Source: Pseudomonas sp. RIT-PI-S
GTDB lineage: Bacteria > Pseudomonadota > Gammaproteobacteria > Pseudomonadales > Pseudomonadaceae
Direction of reading: 5' to 3'
DNA length: 64,000 bases
NCBI RefSeq assembly: GCF_025642975.1
Contig: NZ_JANZKJ010000014.1
Span: forward strand, 1 to 64,000
Shown: positions 27,743-37,184 of the stretch, piece after piece
How positions within the stretch are numbered: position 1 is the first letter of the stretch
How the letters are laid out: every line of letters begins with the position of its first letter
Made by a program: the position numbers and the translations under genes
The notes under the pieces: model-generated
Database searches by the model: none
What the model saw: the letters and a program-made list of their open reading frames with translations, nothing else
Told to the model about the DNA's origin: nothing

Positions 27743-27917
27743 GAGGGTAGTCCGTTAAGTTGATAATCCGCCTACGGTATCGGCCCATGCTCGCTCCGCT
27801 TGAGGCCTTGATCATCCGAACCCTTCACCTCGATCCAAACCGGGGTTGAACCCTATTGTTCAGCCCCTACCGGCCGATACACCGATGCGCTTTTTCCAGC
27901 CTGTTTTCGGAGTGACA

Positions 27918-28412
27918 TTGATCAAATCCATCCTAGCCCCTTGCCTGGTATTACTGGCCGGCTGCGTCGGCCACTATCAGCAGCCCGCGGCAGACGCACC
28001 GCATGCCACCCTGAATGCTCAGTGGGGCACCAATAACCTTATGAACGGAGGCGGCCAAGGGTATTGGGCCTTTTATGACAGCCATTGCGTGGACACCGAA
28101 GAAACCGGCGTTCTAGGCGCTATTTCGGCGACCAACTCCGAAAAGAATCGGTTCTTTATCAAACCGGACAGGCGTGTGTATGTGCACGCCCTCAGCACAG
28201 GTATAAAAATCCGCGAGAACAATGACCAGCCCTTAATTTCCAAGAGCTGTTTGAACATCAGCAGCTTTGTTCCACGCACCGGGGGCGTCTATCGAATCAA
28301 GCAGTCAGCGCCTGATTGGGGTTGCTCCCTGGAAGTGATAGACATGAGCACCGGCACCCCACCCAACACGCTTGTCGTAGAACCGATCACCAAGGAATGC
28401 GGGCTTAACTAG
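27918..28412 (+). CDS. hypothetical lipoprotein
   Basis: This 164-residue lipoprotein of unknown function has a short leader (MIKSILAPCLVLLAGC) ending in a clear LAGC lipobox. The mature protein is rich in Gly, Asn and Ser, with four further cysteines that could form disulfides. The start is set at TTG 27918 because GGAG lies 5 nt before it and gives a normal-length signal peptide. An ATG at 27885 would add 11 residues and has no ribosome site. Its divergent neighbour is the small exported protein, and yajD converges on it. Confidence 0.72.
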   Translation: MIKSILAPCLVLLAGCVGHYQQPAADAPHATLNAQWGTNNLMNGGGQGYWAFYDSHCVDTEETGVLGAISATNSEKNRFFIKPDRRVYVHALSTGIKIRENNDQPLISKSCLNISSFVPRTGGVYRIKQSAPDWGCSLEVIDMSTGTPPNTLVVEPITKECGLN

Positions 28413-28448
28413 CCAGCCCCGCCTAGGCACTTCAAGCAGCCTGATACC

Positions 28449-28805
28449 TCACTCTTTTTTCATCAGCCCCGCCAGCGCCGCGAAAGGGTTATGCGTGGCC
28501 TTGGCTACCGACGGCGTGCTCAGCGAACCTTCACTGAAGTATTGCTGGTCGGTGTAGCGAGAATGCTCGTTGTCGTGGCAATACAGGCACAACAACTCCC
28601 AGTTGGAGCCGTCCTGGGGGTTGTTGTCGTGGTTGTGGTCGCGGTGGTGAACGGTAAGTTCGCTCAGGCGCTTGCCTGAGAACTCCCGTGCGCAACGGCC
28701 ACATACGTGGGGGTACATCTTGAGGGCTTTATCGCGATAGCCGCGTTCGCGCTCGCGCTGGGTTTCGGCGAGGATTCGATCGAGCTTGGAAGTGTCGGTG
28801 GCCAT
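28449..28805 (-). CDS. yajD: HNH nuclease family protein YajD
   Basis: This 118-residue HNH-fold protein of the YajD family is a putative zinc-dependent endonuclease whose role is unknown. The zinc cysteines are in CGRCAREFSG near 35 and CLYCHDNEH near 73, and the HNH core is LTVHHRDHNHDN near 50. The length and the terminal region (ending GLMKKE) match the family. It is divergent from the large membrane protein and stands alone. Confidence 0.92.
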   Translation of the reverse strand: MATDTSKLDRILAETQRERERGYRDKALKMYPHVCGRCAREFSGKRLSELTVHHRDHNHDNNPQDGSNWELLCLYCHDNEHSRYTDQQYFSEGSLSTPSVAKATHNPFAALAGLMKKE

Positions 28806-28965
28806 GCTGCACCTGAGGTGTGTAAAGCCAGCAGTTTATAGCCCTGGGCGGGGGTTGTGCTACAGCGTGCAGCCGCTACGAAAGTTTCGTTCCGCCTTGC
28901 CGATATACCTGCTCAGGGCCTGTGCGCAGGCTGGTTTTCAATGGACATATTGCCAAGGCCTATGC

Positions 28966-30852
28966 ATGGACGTCGCTTCGCTTGAGTTGTTATCGCTGCC
29001 TTCGCGTGCCATCGCGGGGGTGGGGATCGGTTTCGTATTGATGGTAGTACTCACGCGGGTCAAACGGCTGATGGCGCGCTGTAAGTCGCCTATCGCCGAA
29101 GACTTTGCCACTTACGCCTACTGGTTATTCACCGGGGCCGCGTTTGTGGCCTTGTACATGGGTTATCTCCGGCACCGCCCCGCATACGGCCTGTGGCCGG
29201 TGTTGTCGTTCTACCTCGGCGCGTCAATCCCTTTCATTGCCAGCACTCTCCGGCAACGGATGCCTACGCGTACAAACAGAAGCCCAAAAACAAGTGTTCA
29301 CCCTGATCCCGGCGGTTTGCAGAGGGGCCACGAAGGGCAAGCATCCGCGCCCACGGCACCTTCGCCATCATCGCAAGCGGGGGTGTTCAAGCTTGCGGAC
29401 GTCCTGGCCGGGATGGCCGTCGTGCTCTGGTTCATCTCGTTGACGCTGCCAGTGTTCATCGACGCCGACTCACACGTAACTTACGGCGCGCAGTTGTTGG
29501 CAAAGGGCTGGCTCGGGCCGCTGATATTGCAGTTTGCCTGGTACGCAAACCCCCTGTTCTTTTTGAGCCTGCTGCGCAAGCAAACCAGTGGCGGCGGAGT
29601 TTTGTCCGCAGTGCTGGCGTTAGTCCTTTCGCTCAACGCGCTGACCTTTGGCACCGGGCTGGGCGGCGATAGCGATGTATACGGTTATGGCTGGGGCTAC
29701 TTCCTGTGGTTCATGGCCCTGAGCTTGATGCTGGCGGCGGCAGGTACCGCGCGAAGCAGCGACAGCCGGCTGTCGCCTCCCGAAGCTGGCGGCCTGCTGG
29801 GGCTGGCCGGGTTGGTGCTGTGCGGGCTGATCGGCACTGTCGCCGCCGCGGTATCCCTGCATCAACACCAAGGCGCGAACAGTGCCGAGCAAACGCGCCT
29901 GGCCAAGGTTGCGGTCAAAAACGGCCAGGTATGCCGGGCCGAACTTGCGCAGGTGGTCCAGCCACTGACCTCAGTAGCGGGCCCTGTCGAGGTCACGCAG
30001 GTGCTTTTGCCCACCTCTCGGCCAGGCTACGCCGCCTCGGGCTTGTTCGATCTCCTCGACTGGGGGGTTCCGGTATTACGTTATAAAGGGCGGGACTATT
30101 TTTATATCCGCAGCGCCGAAGAGAATATGCTGGCCTCGATACCTGCAACCGGGGCGCCTTTGGCGACAATCGCGTTTACCGCTGACGGCCAGTCCGCTCA
30201 CTTGCGCGTACTGGCCGCGGGGGGCCGGCAGATTGTGGAACAGCAATGGCGGCTGAGCCAGGGCCGGAAAGCGCCCTGCCCCGAGTTTTCATCGCGCCCC
30301 ACAGGCACGCAGCAACCCAGGCTAATGGTGCTCCAAGCCCTTGGCTTGCCTACCACAGGCACGCCTCGCCAGGACCCATCGGCAAGTGCAAGCAAAGCGA
30401 GGGGCGAAATCCTTGGCCGGCTCCAGGTGCCCGCTGCAGCCCCACTGCCCGGCCGCTTGGCGAACTGCCCCGGGAACGTGAGCTGGGGCGATCGCAATCT
30501 CCCCCCGGCGATCATCCACGACAAAACTACCGGCGCCTTCCAGATCGGCGTGGCGAATTACTATCCCGATGCAAACGTTACAACCCGGGCGCTGTGCCAA
30601 GGCGCCCACGTGTACCTGTACACGGACCACCACAGTGGAGGGGACCATGAAATCCGCTTGGAAAAAAGGCGGCTGTCTGATTTCAAAAGGGTGGGGGCGA
30701 GTGCAATCGACCTGTCGGACCCCGCGCTCGAAAAAAGCGACTTGCAGCTGGAGCGTGTCGAGGATGGCGCAGACACCTATACGATCGAGGTCAGCGATCC
30801 CAAGCAGGGGTTAAGGCTTCGGGTAAAAGCGACCCTGGGGCTGGGAGGCTGA
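28966..30852 (+). CDS. large membrane protein of unknown function
   Basis: This 628-residue protein is not recognised. The N-terminal part has about eight hydrophobic segments in two groups (roughly residues 12-30, 50-100 and 145-290), separated by a Ser/Pro/Gln-rich linker near 110-145. From about residue 300 it is soluble and beta-rich, probably periplasmic, with regions around 310-440 and 490-628 joined by a low-complexity Ser/Ala/Pro linker near 455-480. The frame opens at 28786, but the ATG at 28966 with AAGG upstream begins just before the first helix. It is divergent from yajD and convergent with glpT. It might be a sensor or channel-like protein, but there is no evidence for either. 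Confidence 0.75.
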   Translation: MDVASLELLSLPSRAIAGVGIGFVLMVVLTRVKRLMARCKSPIAEDFATYAYWLFTGAAFVALYMGYLRHRPAYGLWPVLSFYLGASIPFIASTLRQRMPTRTNRSPKTSVHPDPGGLQRGHEGQASAPTAPSPSSQAGVFKLADVLAGMAVVLWFISLTLPVFIDADSHVTYGAQLLAKGWLGPLILQFAWYANPLFFLSLLRKQTSGGGVLSAVLALVLSLNALTFGTGLGGDSDVYGYGWGYFLWFMALSLMLAAAGTARSSDSRLSPPEAGGLLGLAGLVLCGLIGTVAAAVSLHQHQGANSAEQTRLAKVAVKNGQVCRAELAQVVQPLTSVAGPVEVTQVLLPTSRPGYAASGLFDLLDWGVPVLRYKGRDYFYIRSAEENMLASIPATGAPLATIAFTADGQSAHLRVLAAGGRQIVEQQWRLSQGRKAPCPEFSSRPTGTQQPRLMVLQALGLPTTGTPRQDPSASASKARGEILGRLQVPAAAPLPGRLANCPGNVSWGDRNLPPAIIHDKTTGAFQIGVANYYPDANVTTRALCQGAHVYLYTDHHSGGDHEIRLEKRRLSDFKRVGASAIDLSDPALEKSDLQLERVEDGADTYTIEVSDPKQGLRLRVKATLGLGG

Positions 30853-30857
30853 AGCCG

Positions 30858-30906
30858 CAGGGCGCTGCCGGCCCTGACGCGATCGAAGGGGGCCATCGAT
30901 GCCCCC
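30858..30906. terminator. two tandem hairpins between convergent genes
   Basis: The short gap between the membrane-protein gene and glpT, which converge, holds two GC-rich stems: CAGGGC/GCCCTG at 30858-30876 and GGGGGC/GCCCCC at 30888-30906, each with a 7-base loop. No T-run follows, so this is a likely but atypical bidirectional stop. Confidence 0.4.
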
Positions 30907-30955
30907 CTCGCGCGAGTTAGCGCCTGCGCGCCGGCAGGTTCAGCATGGCGCGCGG

Positions 30956-32305
30956 TCAGGCCACCGCTTCGCGGCTATGGCCTGCAACCCGGGTGTGTTT
31001 CAGCGTTGGCAGCAGGAACACGATGGCCAGCACGCAGGAGGCCACCAGCAGCATGAACCCGCCGTCCCAGCCGAAGTGGTCGACGATGACGCCCATCGCC
31101 GCGCTGGCAGCGACCGAACCTCCCAGGTAACCGAACAGGCCGGTGAACCCGGCGGCGGTGCCGGCGGCTTTCTTCGGCGCCAGTTCCAGTGCCTGCAAGC
31201 CCACCAGCATCACCGGGCCGTAGATCAGGAAGCCAATGGCGAACAGCGCGGCCATGTCGATGGTCGGGTGGCCTGGCGGGTTGAGCCAATACACCAGGGT
31301 GGCGACAGTCACCAGCGCCATGAACACGATACCGGTAAGGCCGCGGTTGCCGCGGAAGATCTTGTCCGACATCCAGCCGCACAGCAGCGTGCCGGGAATG
31401 CCCGCCCATTCGTAGAAGAAGTAAGCCCACGAGGTGGTGTCGACGGTGAAGTGCTTGGCTTCCTTGAGGTAGGTCGGTGCCCAGTCCAGCACCCCATAGC
31501 GCAGCAGGTAAACGAACACGTTGGCCAGGGCGATGTACCACAGCAGCTTGTTGCGCAGCACGTAGTCCACAAAGATCTGCCGGGTGCTGATTTCTTGCTC
31601 GTGGCTCGCGTCGTAGCCTTCCGGGTAGTCGTTCTTGTACTCCTCCACCGGCGGCAACCCTACGGATTGGGGGGTGTCGCGCATGGCCGCGAAGGCGAAC
31701 ACCGCCACCAGCACCGCCACGGCGGCGGGCACGTAGAACGCGGCGTGCCAGTCGTTGGTCCAGCCCAAACCGAGCAGGAACAGCGGGCCGATCAAGCCGC
31801 CACCCACGTTATGCGCGACGTTCCAGGTGGAAACCACGCTGCCGCGCTCCTTCTGGGACCACCAGTGCACCATGGTCCGCCCGCTCGGCGGCCAGCCCAT
31901 GCCTTGGGCCCAGCCATTGATGAACAGCAACACGAACATGATGGCCACGCTGGAGGTGGCCCAGTGTGCGAAACCGAACACGAACATCACCGCCGCGGAC
32001 AGCAGCAGCCCGAACGGCAGGAAGTAACGCGGGTTGGAGCGGTCGCTCACCAGCCCCATCAGGAACTTGGAGAACCCGTAAGCGATGGCGATGGCGGAAA
32101 TGGCTACCCCCAGCTCGCCGCGCGTATAGCCTTCGTCGATCAGGTAAGGCATGGCCAGGGAGAAGTTCTTGCGCAGCAAGTAATACCCGGCGTAGCCAAA
32201 GAAAATGCCAGCGAAGATCTGCCAGCGCAGGCGTCGGTAGGTACTGTCGATCCGGTCGGTGGGCAGTGGCGCCCGGTGGGTGGCAGGGCGGAAGAAGGCG
32301 AACAT
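30956..32305 (-). CDS. glpT: glycerol-3-phosphate transporter GlpT
   Basis: This 449-residue MFS organophosphate:phosphate antiporter has twelve membrane helices and imports glycerol-3-phosphate in exchange for phosphate. Family features include [25 protein letters not shown] at the start (with the substrate-binding Arg in YYLLRKNF), [16 protein letters not shown] near 130, and [15 protein letters not shown] near 265. GGAG lies 8 nt before ATG 32305. No glpD, glpK or glpR is beside it, so it is an isolated gene here. Confidence 0.95.
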   Translation of the reverse strand: MFAFFRPATHRAPLPTDRIDSTYRRLRWQIFAGIFFGYAGYYLLRKNFSLAMPYLIDEGYTRGELGVAISAIAIAYGFSKFLMGLVSDRSNPRYFLPFGLLLSAAVMFVFGFAHWATSSVAIMFVLLFINGWAQGMGWPPSGRTMVHWWSQKERGSVVSTWNVAHNVGGGLIGPLFLLGLGWTNDWHAAFYVPAAVAVLVAVFAFAAMRDTPQSVGLPPVEEYKNDYPEGYDASHEQEISTRQIFVDYVLRNKLLWYIALANVFVYLLRYGVLDWAPTYLKEAKHFTVDTTSWAYFFYEWAGIPGTLLCGWMSDKIFRGNRGLTGIVFMALVTVATLVYWLNPPGHPTIDMAALFAIGFLIYGPVMLVGLQALELAPKKAAGTAAGFTGLFGYLGGSVAASAAMGVIVDHFGWDGGFMLLVASCVLAIVFLLPTLKHTRVAGHSREAVA

Positions 32306-32431
32306 CGAGTATCTCCAGCTTTATTATTGGTTTGCGAAAGCGAATATTACATTTTCATTACAGAAAACAATATCGAATTTGCACGCTGGCGATGTTGGTT
32401 TACGAAGGCCGGGCAACGGTGGCCCACGCAC

Positions 32432-33310
32432 TCAAGCCGGGCATTCCCGTGCATCGTTGCAGGCGGTCATTGCCAACGCGATGCCGCTCGCCGCCACCAG
32501 CACGGCGCCGATGACGATGGGCAAGGTCGGGATATCCGAGAACAGCAGATAGCCGAAGACCCCTGACCACACCACGCTGGTGTACTCCAGCGGGCCCACC
32601 AGCGACGCAGGCGCCAGCCGGCACGCCTCGAAGAAGCAGTACTGGGCCAGGTAAACCTGCACGCCCAGCGCCACGATCAAGCCCCAATGGCGTAGCGTGG
32701 AAGGCATTTGCCAGGTCAACAGCGCAGCGCTGAGCACGATGAACACAGCCCCGGTGACCAGCAGCTGCACAGCGGCGCTGTCGCGGGCGCCGTGCTTGCG
32801 GGTGAACACGACCGTCAGTGCCCAGAACAGCCCCGATGCGAAGGCGATCAGTGCCGGCACCGCGCTCACCGCGCCGCCTGGGTTTGCCGCGATCACGCTG
32901 CCCGCCACGCCGACCATGAGCGCCAGCCAGCGATACCCGCGCACCACCTCCCCCAGCAAAAACACCGACAGCACCACGATGATCAGCGGCGCCGTGCAAT
33001 AAAGCGTCATCACCGCCGACAGCGGCATCTCCCGGGCCGCGAGAAAGAAGCACGCCATGGCGATGAATTGCAGTACGCCGCGCAACACCAGCGACAACAT
33101 GTGGGGGCTGCGAAGGGCAGCCTTCGCCGTGCCTCGTCGGCTCAGCGCCAAGGTGATCAGCACCATCACCACGCTGCGCATGAACACCAATTGCCACAGC
33201 GGATAATCGCTCTCCAGCCACGTCACCGTGGCGTAGTGGAGCGAATAAATGGCGTAGCTTGCGCAGGCGAAAAAGATCCCGAGGTATTTGCGGTTTACCC
33301 ATGTGTGCAT
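32432..33310 (-). CDS. EamA-family (DMT) transporter
   Basis: This 292-residue inner-membrane protein has ten hydrophobic segments in two EamA repeats (about residues 8-140 and 148-285), of the drug/metabolite transporter superfamily. The end of each repeat carries the usual pattern, for example TAPLIIVVLSVFLLGE and LEYTSVVWSGVFGYLLFSD. The substrate is unknown. GGAGG precedes ATG 33310. It is divergent from a TetR gene with a palindrome in the shared promoter, so it is probably controlled by that repressor. Confidence 0.92.
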   Translation of the reverse strand: MHTWVNRKYLGIFFACASYAIYSLHYATVTWLESDYPLWQLVFMRSVVMVLITLALSRRGTAKAALRSPHMLSLVLRGVLQFIAMACFFLAAREMPLSAVMTLYCTAPLIIVVLSVFLLGEVVRGYRWLALMVGVAGSVIAANPGGAVSAVPALIAFASGLFWALTVVFTRKHGARDSAAVQLLVTGAVFIVLSAALLTWQMPSTLRHWGLIVALGVQVYLAQYCFFEACRLAPASLVGPLEYTSVVWSGVFGYLLFSDIPTLPIVIGAVLVAASGIALAMTACNDARECPA

Positions 33311-33391
33311 CTCAACACCTCCCGTCGCTCAGGCGGCGCGACCGGCCGCCCGGCCGTTGCTTTTGCCGAAGACGGGCCTAGGATTAACAGC

Positions 33392-33406
33392 TAGTCAACT
33401 GGTCTA
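33392..33406. promoter_or_regulatory. putative TetR operator
   Basis: This 15-base imperfect palindrome (TAGTCAACTGGTCTA; arms TAG.C/G.CTA) lies between the EamA gene and the TetR gene, ending 6 nt before the TetR start codon. Its place suggests repression of both genes. The TAG...CTA arms resemble sites of NemR-type repressors. Confidence 0.5.
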
Positions 33407-33412
33407 CTACCT

Positions 33413-34006
33413 ATGAGCCGAGAAAATCACGCAACCCGCGCCAAGCTGGTCGCCGAAGGGCTGAAGTCCATGATCATCAATGGGTACGACGGCATCGGCC
33501 TAAACGCGATCCTCGACGCCGCCGGCGTTCCGAAGGGGTCCTTCTATTACTTCTTCAAAAGCAAAGAGGCGTTCGCCGCCGCGGTACTGGAGGCCTACGA
33601 GGCGCATTACACCGGCTTGCGCGAGCTGTTGTTCCGCGATGCCGCGGCCAGCCCGCTGCAACGGCTTGAGGATTACTTCGAGCAAGCCCGGCGCATGCAC
33701 CTGGCCGAGGAGCCGCTGGGCGGGTGCCTGTATGGGGTGTTCGGGCAAACCGCGCGGGCCCGAAGCCCAGGCTTCCGGCAGCGGCTGTCGGCGGTGTTCG
33801 CACGCTGGGAAGCCCAGATTCAAGCGGTGCTCGAAGAGGCCCAGCGGGTTGGCGAAGTCGACCCGGCCGTCGACGCACAAGGCGCGGCGGCGTTTTTGAT
33901 CGAAGCGTATGAGGGGATGTTGATCCGCATGAAGGTCGATGGCGACGACAAGGCGTTTGACCGATTCAGGTGCTTCGCCATGGGGGCGCTGAGGGTTCGC
34001 CCATAG
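33413..34006 (+). CDS. TetR/AcrR-family repressor
   Basis: This 197-residue regulator has an N-terminal helix-turn-helix (residues 10-55: LKSMIINGYDGIGLNAILDAAGVPKGSFYYFFKSKEAF) of the TetR type, close to the NemR/AcuR group, and an all-helical effector domain containing CLYGVFGQTARARS near 103. Cys104 could sense electrophiles, as in NemR; that is speculation. There is no clear ribosome site because the proposed operator is right at the start. Likely targets are itself and the divergent EamA transporter, and possibly the epimerase-like gene that converges on it. Confidence 0.92.
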   Translation: MSRENHATRAKLVAEGLKSMIINGYDGIGLNAILDAAGVPKGSFYYFFKSKEAFAAAVLEAYEAHYTGLRELLFRDAAASPLQRLEDYFEQARRMHLAEEPLGGCLYGVFGQTARARSPGFRQRLSAVFARWEAQIQAVLEEAQRVGEVDPAVDAQGAAAFLIEAYEGMLIRMKVDGDDKAFDRFRCFAMGALRVRP

Positions 34007-34077
34007 AGGGGGTTGGCAAAGCCTCCCAACCCCGATCCCGGTTCCCGCCGCCCTCGCCGCGCAAGGGCTGGCGCAGG

Positions 34078-34971
34078 TCAAAGCATGTCGTGGCGAATCC
34101 AGTCGATCACCGAGGTGCGCTGGGGCACCCAGCCGAGCAGTTCGCGGGCGTTCGTGCCGCGCACCCGGCTGTTCGAGCCCAGGCCATAGTTGGCCATTTC
34201 GTAGCCCCACTCGGCTTCGGCGTCCTTCAGCGGCCAGTCCTGGGCCTTGCCCAGGCCCATGGCCTCGGCCATCGCCTGGGTCATGTCTGCGAACGAGGCT
34301 TCACCGCTTTCCACGAAGTAGAAGGTGCCGGCCGGGGTTTTCTCCAGTGCCAGGGCATACAGGGCGACCACGTCTTCGATGAACACGTTGGACCACACGT
34401 TTTCACCGGGGCCAACGTGGCGAACCACGCCGCTCTTGCGCGCCTGCTTGAGCAGGCGCGGCAGCTGCACGCTGTCGCGGTTCACCCCCAGGCTGTGGCC
34501 GTAGATCAGCGTGTTACAGAGGACCGCCGAGCGCACGCCCTGCCTGGCCGAGGCAATCACCAGGTCGTCGATCGCCACCCGCGCGGCTTTGTCCGGCGTG
34601 GCTTCGGGCAACTGGCCCTCGTAGAACACCTGGCCGCCGCCCTTGCCGCCGGAAGCATCCCCCACGATGCTCGAACCGCTGGTATGCAGCAGCGGCTTGT
34701 TCGAGCCCTTGAGCCCTTCGATCAAGGCCTCCACGGCGCCACGGTGATCGGCGCTGGCGGCATTGATCACGCCGTCGGCGGCGCGTGCTTGCGTGGTGAG
34801 CAGATGGCTGTCTTCGAGGGTGCCGATGACCGGCACGATGCCCAGCGCTTTGATTTCTTCGGCTTGGTCGGCAGTGCGCACCAGGCCAGTGACGTGATGG
34901 CCGCGTTGTACGAGGCCCGTTGCGATGGACCCGCCGATAAAACCTGCGGCGCCGGTGATGAATACATTCAT
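34078..34971 (-). CDS. NAD-dependent epimerase/dehydratase-family (extended SDR) protein
   Basis: This 297-residue extended short-chain reductase has a nucleotide-binding GAAGFIGGS at residues 7-15 of a Rossmann fold. It then has LHTSGSSIVGD near 95, a region where the usual YxxxK appears weak, and an extended C-terminal domain with VWSNVFIEDVVALYALALEK. Related proteins reduce aldehydes or sugar nucleotides; the substrate is not predicted. GGAG lies 7 nt before ATG 34971. A longer frame reaches 35181 but has no support. Downstream it converges on the TetR gene. Confidence 0.88.
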   Translation of the reverse strand: MNVFITGAAGFIGGSIATGLVQRGHHVTGLVRTADQAEEIKALGIVPVIGTLEDSHLLTTQARAADGVINAASADHRGAVEALIEGLKGSNKPLLHTSGSSIVGDASGGKGGGQVFYEGQLPEATPDKAARVAIDDLVIASARQGVRSAVLCNTLIYGHSLGVNRDSVQLPRLLKQARKSGVVRHVGPGENVWSNVFIEDVVALYALALEKTPAGTFYFVESGEASFADMTQAMAEAMGLGKAQDWPLKDAEAEWGYEMANYGLGSNSRVRGTNARELLGWVPQRTSVIDWIRHDML

Positions 34972-35248
34972 GGGCTGACTCCAGCATGGAAAAGGATGAA
35001 GGGGAGTATCTACCTTGGTTTCCTTGCCAAAAAGGCGCCTGGTCCCAAATGGCTTTTGCGTACAGGTCACGAATAATCCCTCACGAAAACCTGTCGCTGC
35101 ACACCGGCCCTCGCCCACCCCAAGCCCGGCTCGGCACGCCACCTGAAACGATTCACGCCCCAGGATCATTGGCCGCAGCACTGCGAACCTTTACCCCGGT
35201 AACAGCGTCCGAGTTAGGTCCGAACGCTTGCACTCAACGAGGTCCCGT

Positions 35249-36130
35249 TTGAAAGCTGCCATCGTCAAGAAGTACCGCCTGGTCATCAAAACCATGGGCT
35301 ACGTGGGCTGGGCCCTGTTCTGGCTGCTGCTCTGGGACATTGCCGTCACCGTGGACTTCATGCTGTTCCTCGACAGCAAGATCAACCTGCCGCTGATGCC
35401 GTTGACCCTTTTGGGCTCGGCGCTGATCGTGCTGATCAGCTTTCGCAACAGCAGCGCCTATAACCGCTGGTGGGAAGCGCGAACCCTATGGGGGGCGATG
35501 GTCAACAATTCGCGCAGCTTCGCCCGGCAGGTGCTGACCTTGCTGGACAACGGCACCGAGGTGAACCCGATGAAGGCAACCCTGCTCCGCCGCCACGTAG
35601 GTTATGTGAACTGCCTGGCGGCGCACCTCAGGGGCCAACCTTGCCCGGCTGAAGTGCGGGCGTTCATCCCGCAGGAGGAGTTCGCGCGCAGCGGTTCCAC
35701 CAACAACTTCGCCAATGACATCCTCAACGGCTCCGCGGCCCTGCTGGCCCAGGAATACAACGCCGGGCGCCTGGACAGCATCCGCCTGGCACGGCTGGAG
35801 ACCACCTTGGTCGAGCTCTCGAACAGCCAGGGCGGCATGGAGCGGATCGCTAACACGCCGCTGCCCTACCCCTACGTGTATTTCCCGCGCCTGTTCATTT
35901 CGCTGTTCTGCCTGATCGTGCCGGTGGGGCTGGTGGAGTCTCTCGGCTGGTTCACCCCGCTGGCCTCGACGGTCGTGGGCTTCATGCTGCTGGCCATCGA
36001 GCGCATCGGCACCGACCTGCAAAGCCCTTTCCACTCCAGCGAGCACCAGATCCAGATGGAGGCCCTGTGCGAAACCATCGAGAAGAACCTGCAATCGATG
36101 CAGCGCGATTCCCTAGGGGCGTTGCCCTGA
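35249..36130 (+). CDS. bestrophin family ion channel
   Basis: This 293-residue protein of the bacterial bestrophin (UPF0187) family forms pentameric ion channels in the inner membrane. Conserved features are the early helices with LLWDIAVTVDFM, then ISFRNSSAYNRWWEARTLWGAMVNNSRSFAR near residues 65-95, and the C-terminal ERIGTDLQSPFHSSEHQIQ. The start is placed at TTG 35249 because GAGG lies 6 nt upstream; TTG 35228 has no site. It overlaps the end of the convergent GntR gene by 18 nt. Confidence 0.92.
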   Translation: MKAAIVKKYRLVIKTMGYVGWALFWLLLWDIAVTVDFMLFLDSKINLPLMPLTLLGSALIVLISFRNSSAYNRWWEARTLWGAMVNNSRSFARQVLTLLDNGTEVNPMKATLLRRHVGYVNCLAAHLRGQPCPAEVRAFIPQEEFARSGSTNNFANDILNGSAALLAQEYNAGRLDSIRLARLETTLVELSNSQGGMERIANTPLPYPYVYFPRLFISLFCLIVPVGLVESLGWFTPLASTVVGFMLLAIERIGTDLQSPFHSSEHQIQMEALCETIEKNLQSMQRDSLGALP

Positions 36131-36931
36131 ACCTAGGCGCTTGGCACCGGGACTCTCGCCCTGCACCCGGCTGTCCGCCAGCTTGAACACCACGCGTTGG
36201 GGATGATTGATCGACACCAGGTATTCCACCGGCTGCTTGCGGGCATCGAAGATCACCCCGCGATACACCAGCGCGGCCGTGCCTGGGGCCACTTCAAGCA
36301 GGCGCGCTTCCTGGTCGCTCATGGTGGCCACGCTCAACACGCCCTCGTCGCTGTCTATTTCAATCTGATAGCGCGAGGCCAATAACGCATACAGCGAGGC
36401 GCCATCGATCAGGTCCGCCGCCACCAGTTCCGGCACCCGGGCGGCGGGGATATAACTGGTCTCCACACAAAAGGGCTTCTGGTCGACCGTGCGGAGCCGG
36501 CGGATCGCCAGCAATGTGTCGCCCTCGCCTATCCCCAGGCGCTTCGCGACGCCGGCACTGGCCGGAGTTTGCTCGAAGTACAGCAACCGGCTGCCGGGCC
36601 GCGCGCCCGCCTGCTCCACCACTTCGGCGATGCCTTTGCGCGCCAGGGTGTTCAGCGGCCGCTCCACGCCAGGCGCCGCGACAAAGGTGCCGCGGTTGCC
36701 CCGGCGCTCCAGCACGCCCCGGTCGATCAGGGTTTGCAGGGCCTTGCGCAGGGTCATCCGGCTGACCCCCAGATGCTCGGCCAGGTCCCTTTCTGCCGGG
36801 ATGCGCTCATTGGGCCCGAACTCCGGCCGCTCGAGCATTTCCAGCAGCGCCTGGACAGCCTGCCAGGCCACCTGCTTGCGCGCCGGTGCGAGCGATTCGA
36901 CGCCAGGGCCGCTTGAGCCGGTTTTTCTCAT
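36113..36931 (-). CDS. GntR/HutC-family regulator of the fructosamine genes
   Basis: This 272-residue regulator has an N-terminal winged helix-turn-helix (about 20-90: RIPAERDLAEHLGVSRMTLRKALQTLIDRGVLERRG) and a C-terminal UTRA ligand-binding domain (about 100-245) of the HutC type. It is divergent from the SIS and PfkB genes, which suggests it is the FrlR-like repressor of fructosamine use. TGGTCTA half-sites occur in the shared promoter and across its own start. The gene is a single unit with no operon partner downstream. Confidence 0.93.
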   Translation of the reverse strand: MRKTGSSGPGVESLAPARKQVAWQAVQALLEMLERPEFGPNERIPAERDLAEHLGVSRMTLRKALQTLIDRGVLERRGNRGTFVAAPGVERPLNTLARKGIAEVVEQAGARPGSRLLYFEQTPASAGVAKRLGIGEGDTLLAIRRLRTVDQKPFCVETSYIPAARVPELVAADLIDGASLYALLASRYQIEIDSDEGVLSVATMSDQEARLLEVAPGTAALVYRGVIFDARKQPVEYLVSINHPQRVVFKLADSRVQGESPGAKRLGSGQRP

Positions 36932-37069
36932 GGTCTACATCCCCAAATTATTTTCTGCCGCTTCGGCGCGCCTGCCAGGCCGCGCAAATTCCCAAGCAGG
37001 CCGGGCGCTTGGGTTTTTCCTCTATGCCTGCGTGTGTCGAGCCTATGCCAAGCGGCCAAACCTGGCTAT

Positions 37070-37126
37070 TAGACCACGGCGCAAATGCCTTGTATTGGTC
37101 TATTTGGTGGTATAGCTTTTGGTCTA
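37070..37126. promoter_or_regulatory. cluster of TGGTCTA half-sites, putative GntR operator
   Basis: In the divergent gap there are TGGTCTA at 37096-37102 and 37120-37126 (24 bp apart), the related TGGTATA at 37108-37114, and the inverted TAGACCA at 37070-37076. Another TGGTCTA covers the GntR start at 36931-36937. GntR/HutC proteins bind palindromes of this sort, so this is the likely control site of the operon. Confidence 0.5.
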
Positions 37127-37184
37127 CATGGAGGCGGCCGAGGCTCGATGTCTCCCCTCCGCGACCCCGCACCCAGGAGCACCT

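Noticed and set aside
34972-35181. N-terminal extension of the epimerase-like gene
   Set aside because: The family Rossmann start follows the ATG at 34971, which has GGAG 7 nt upstream.
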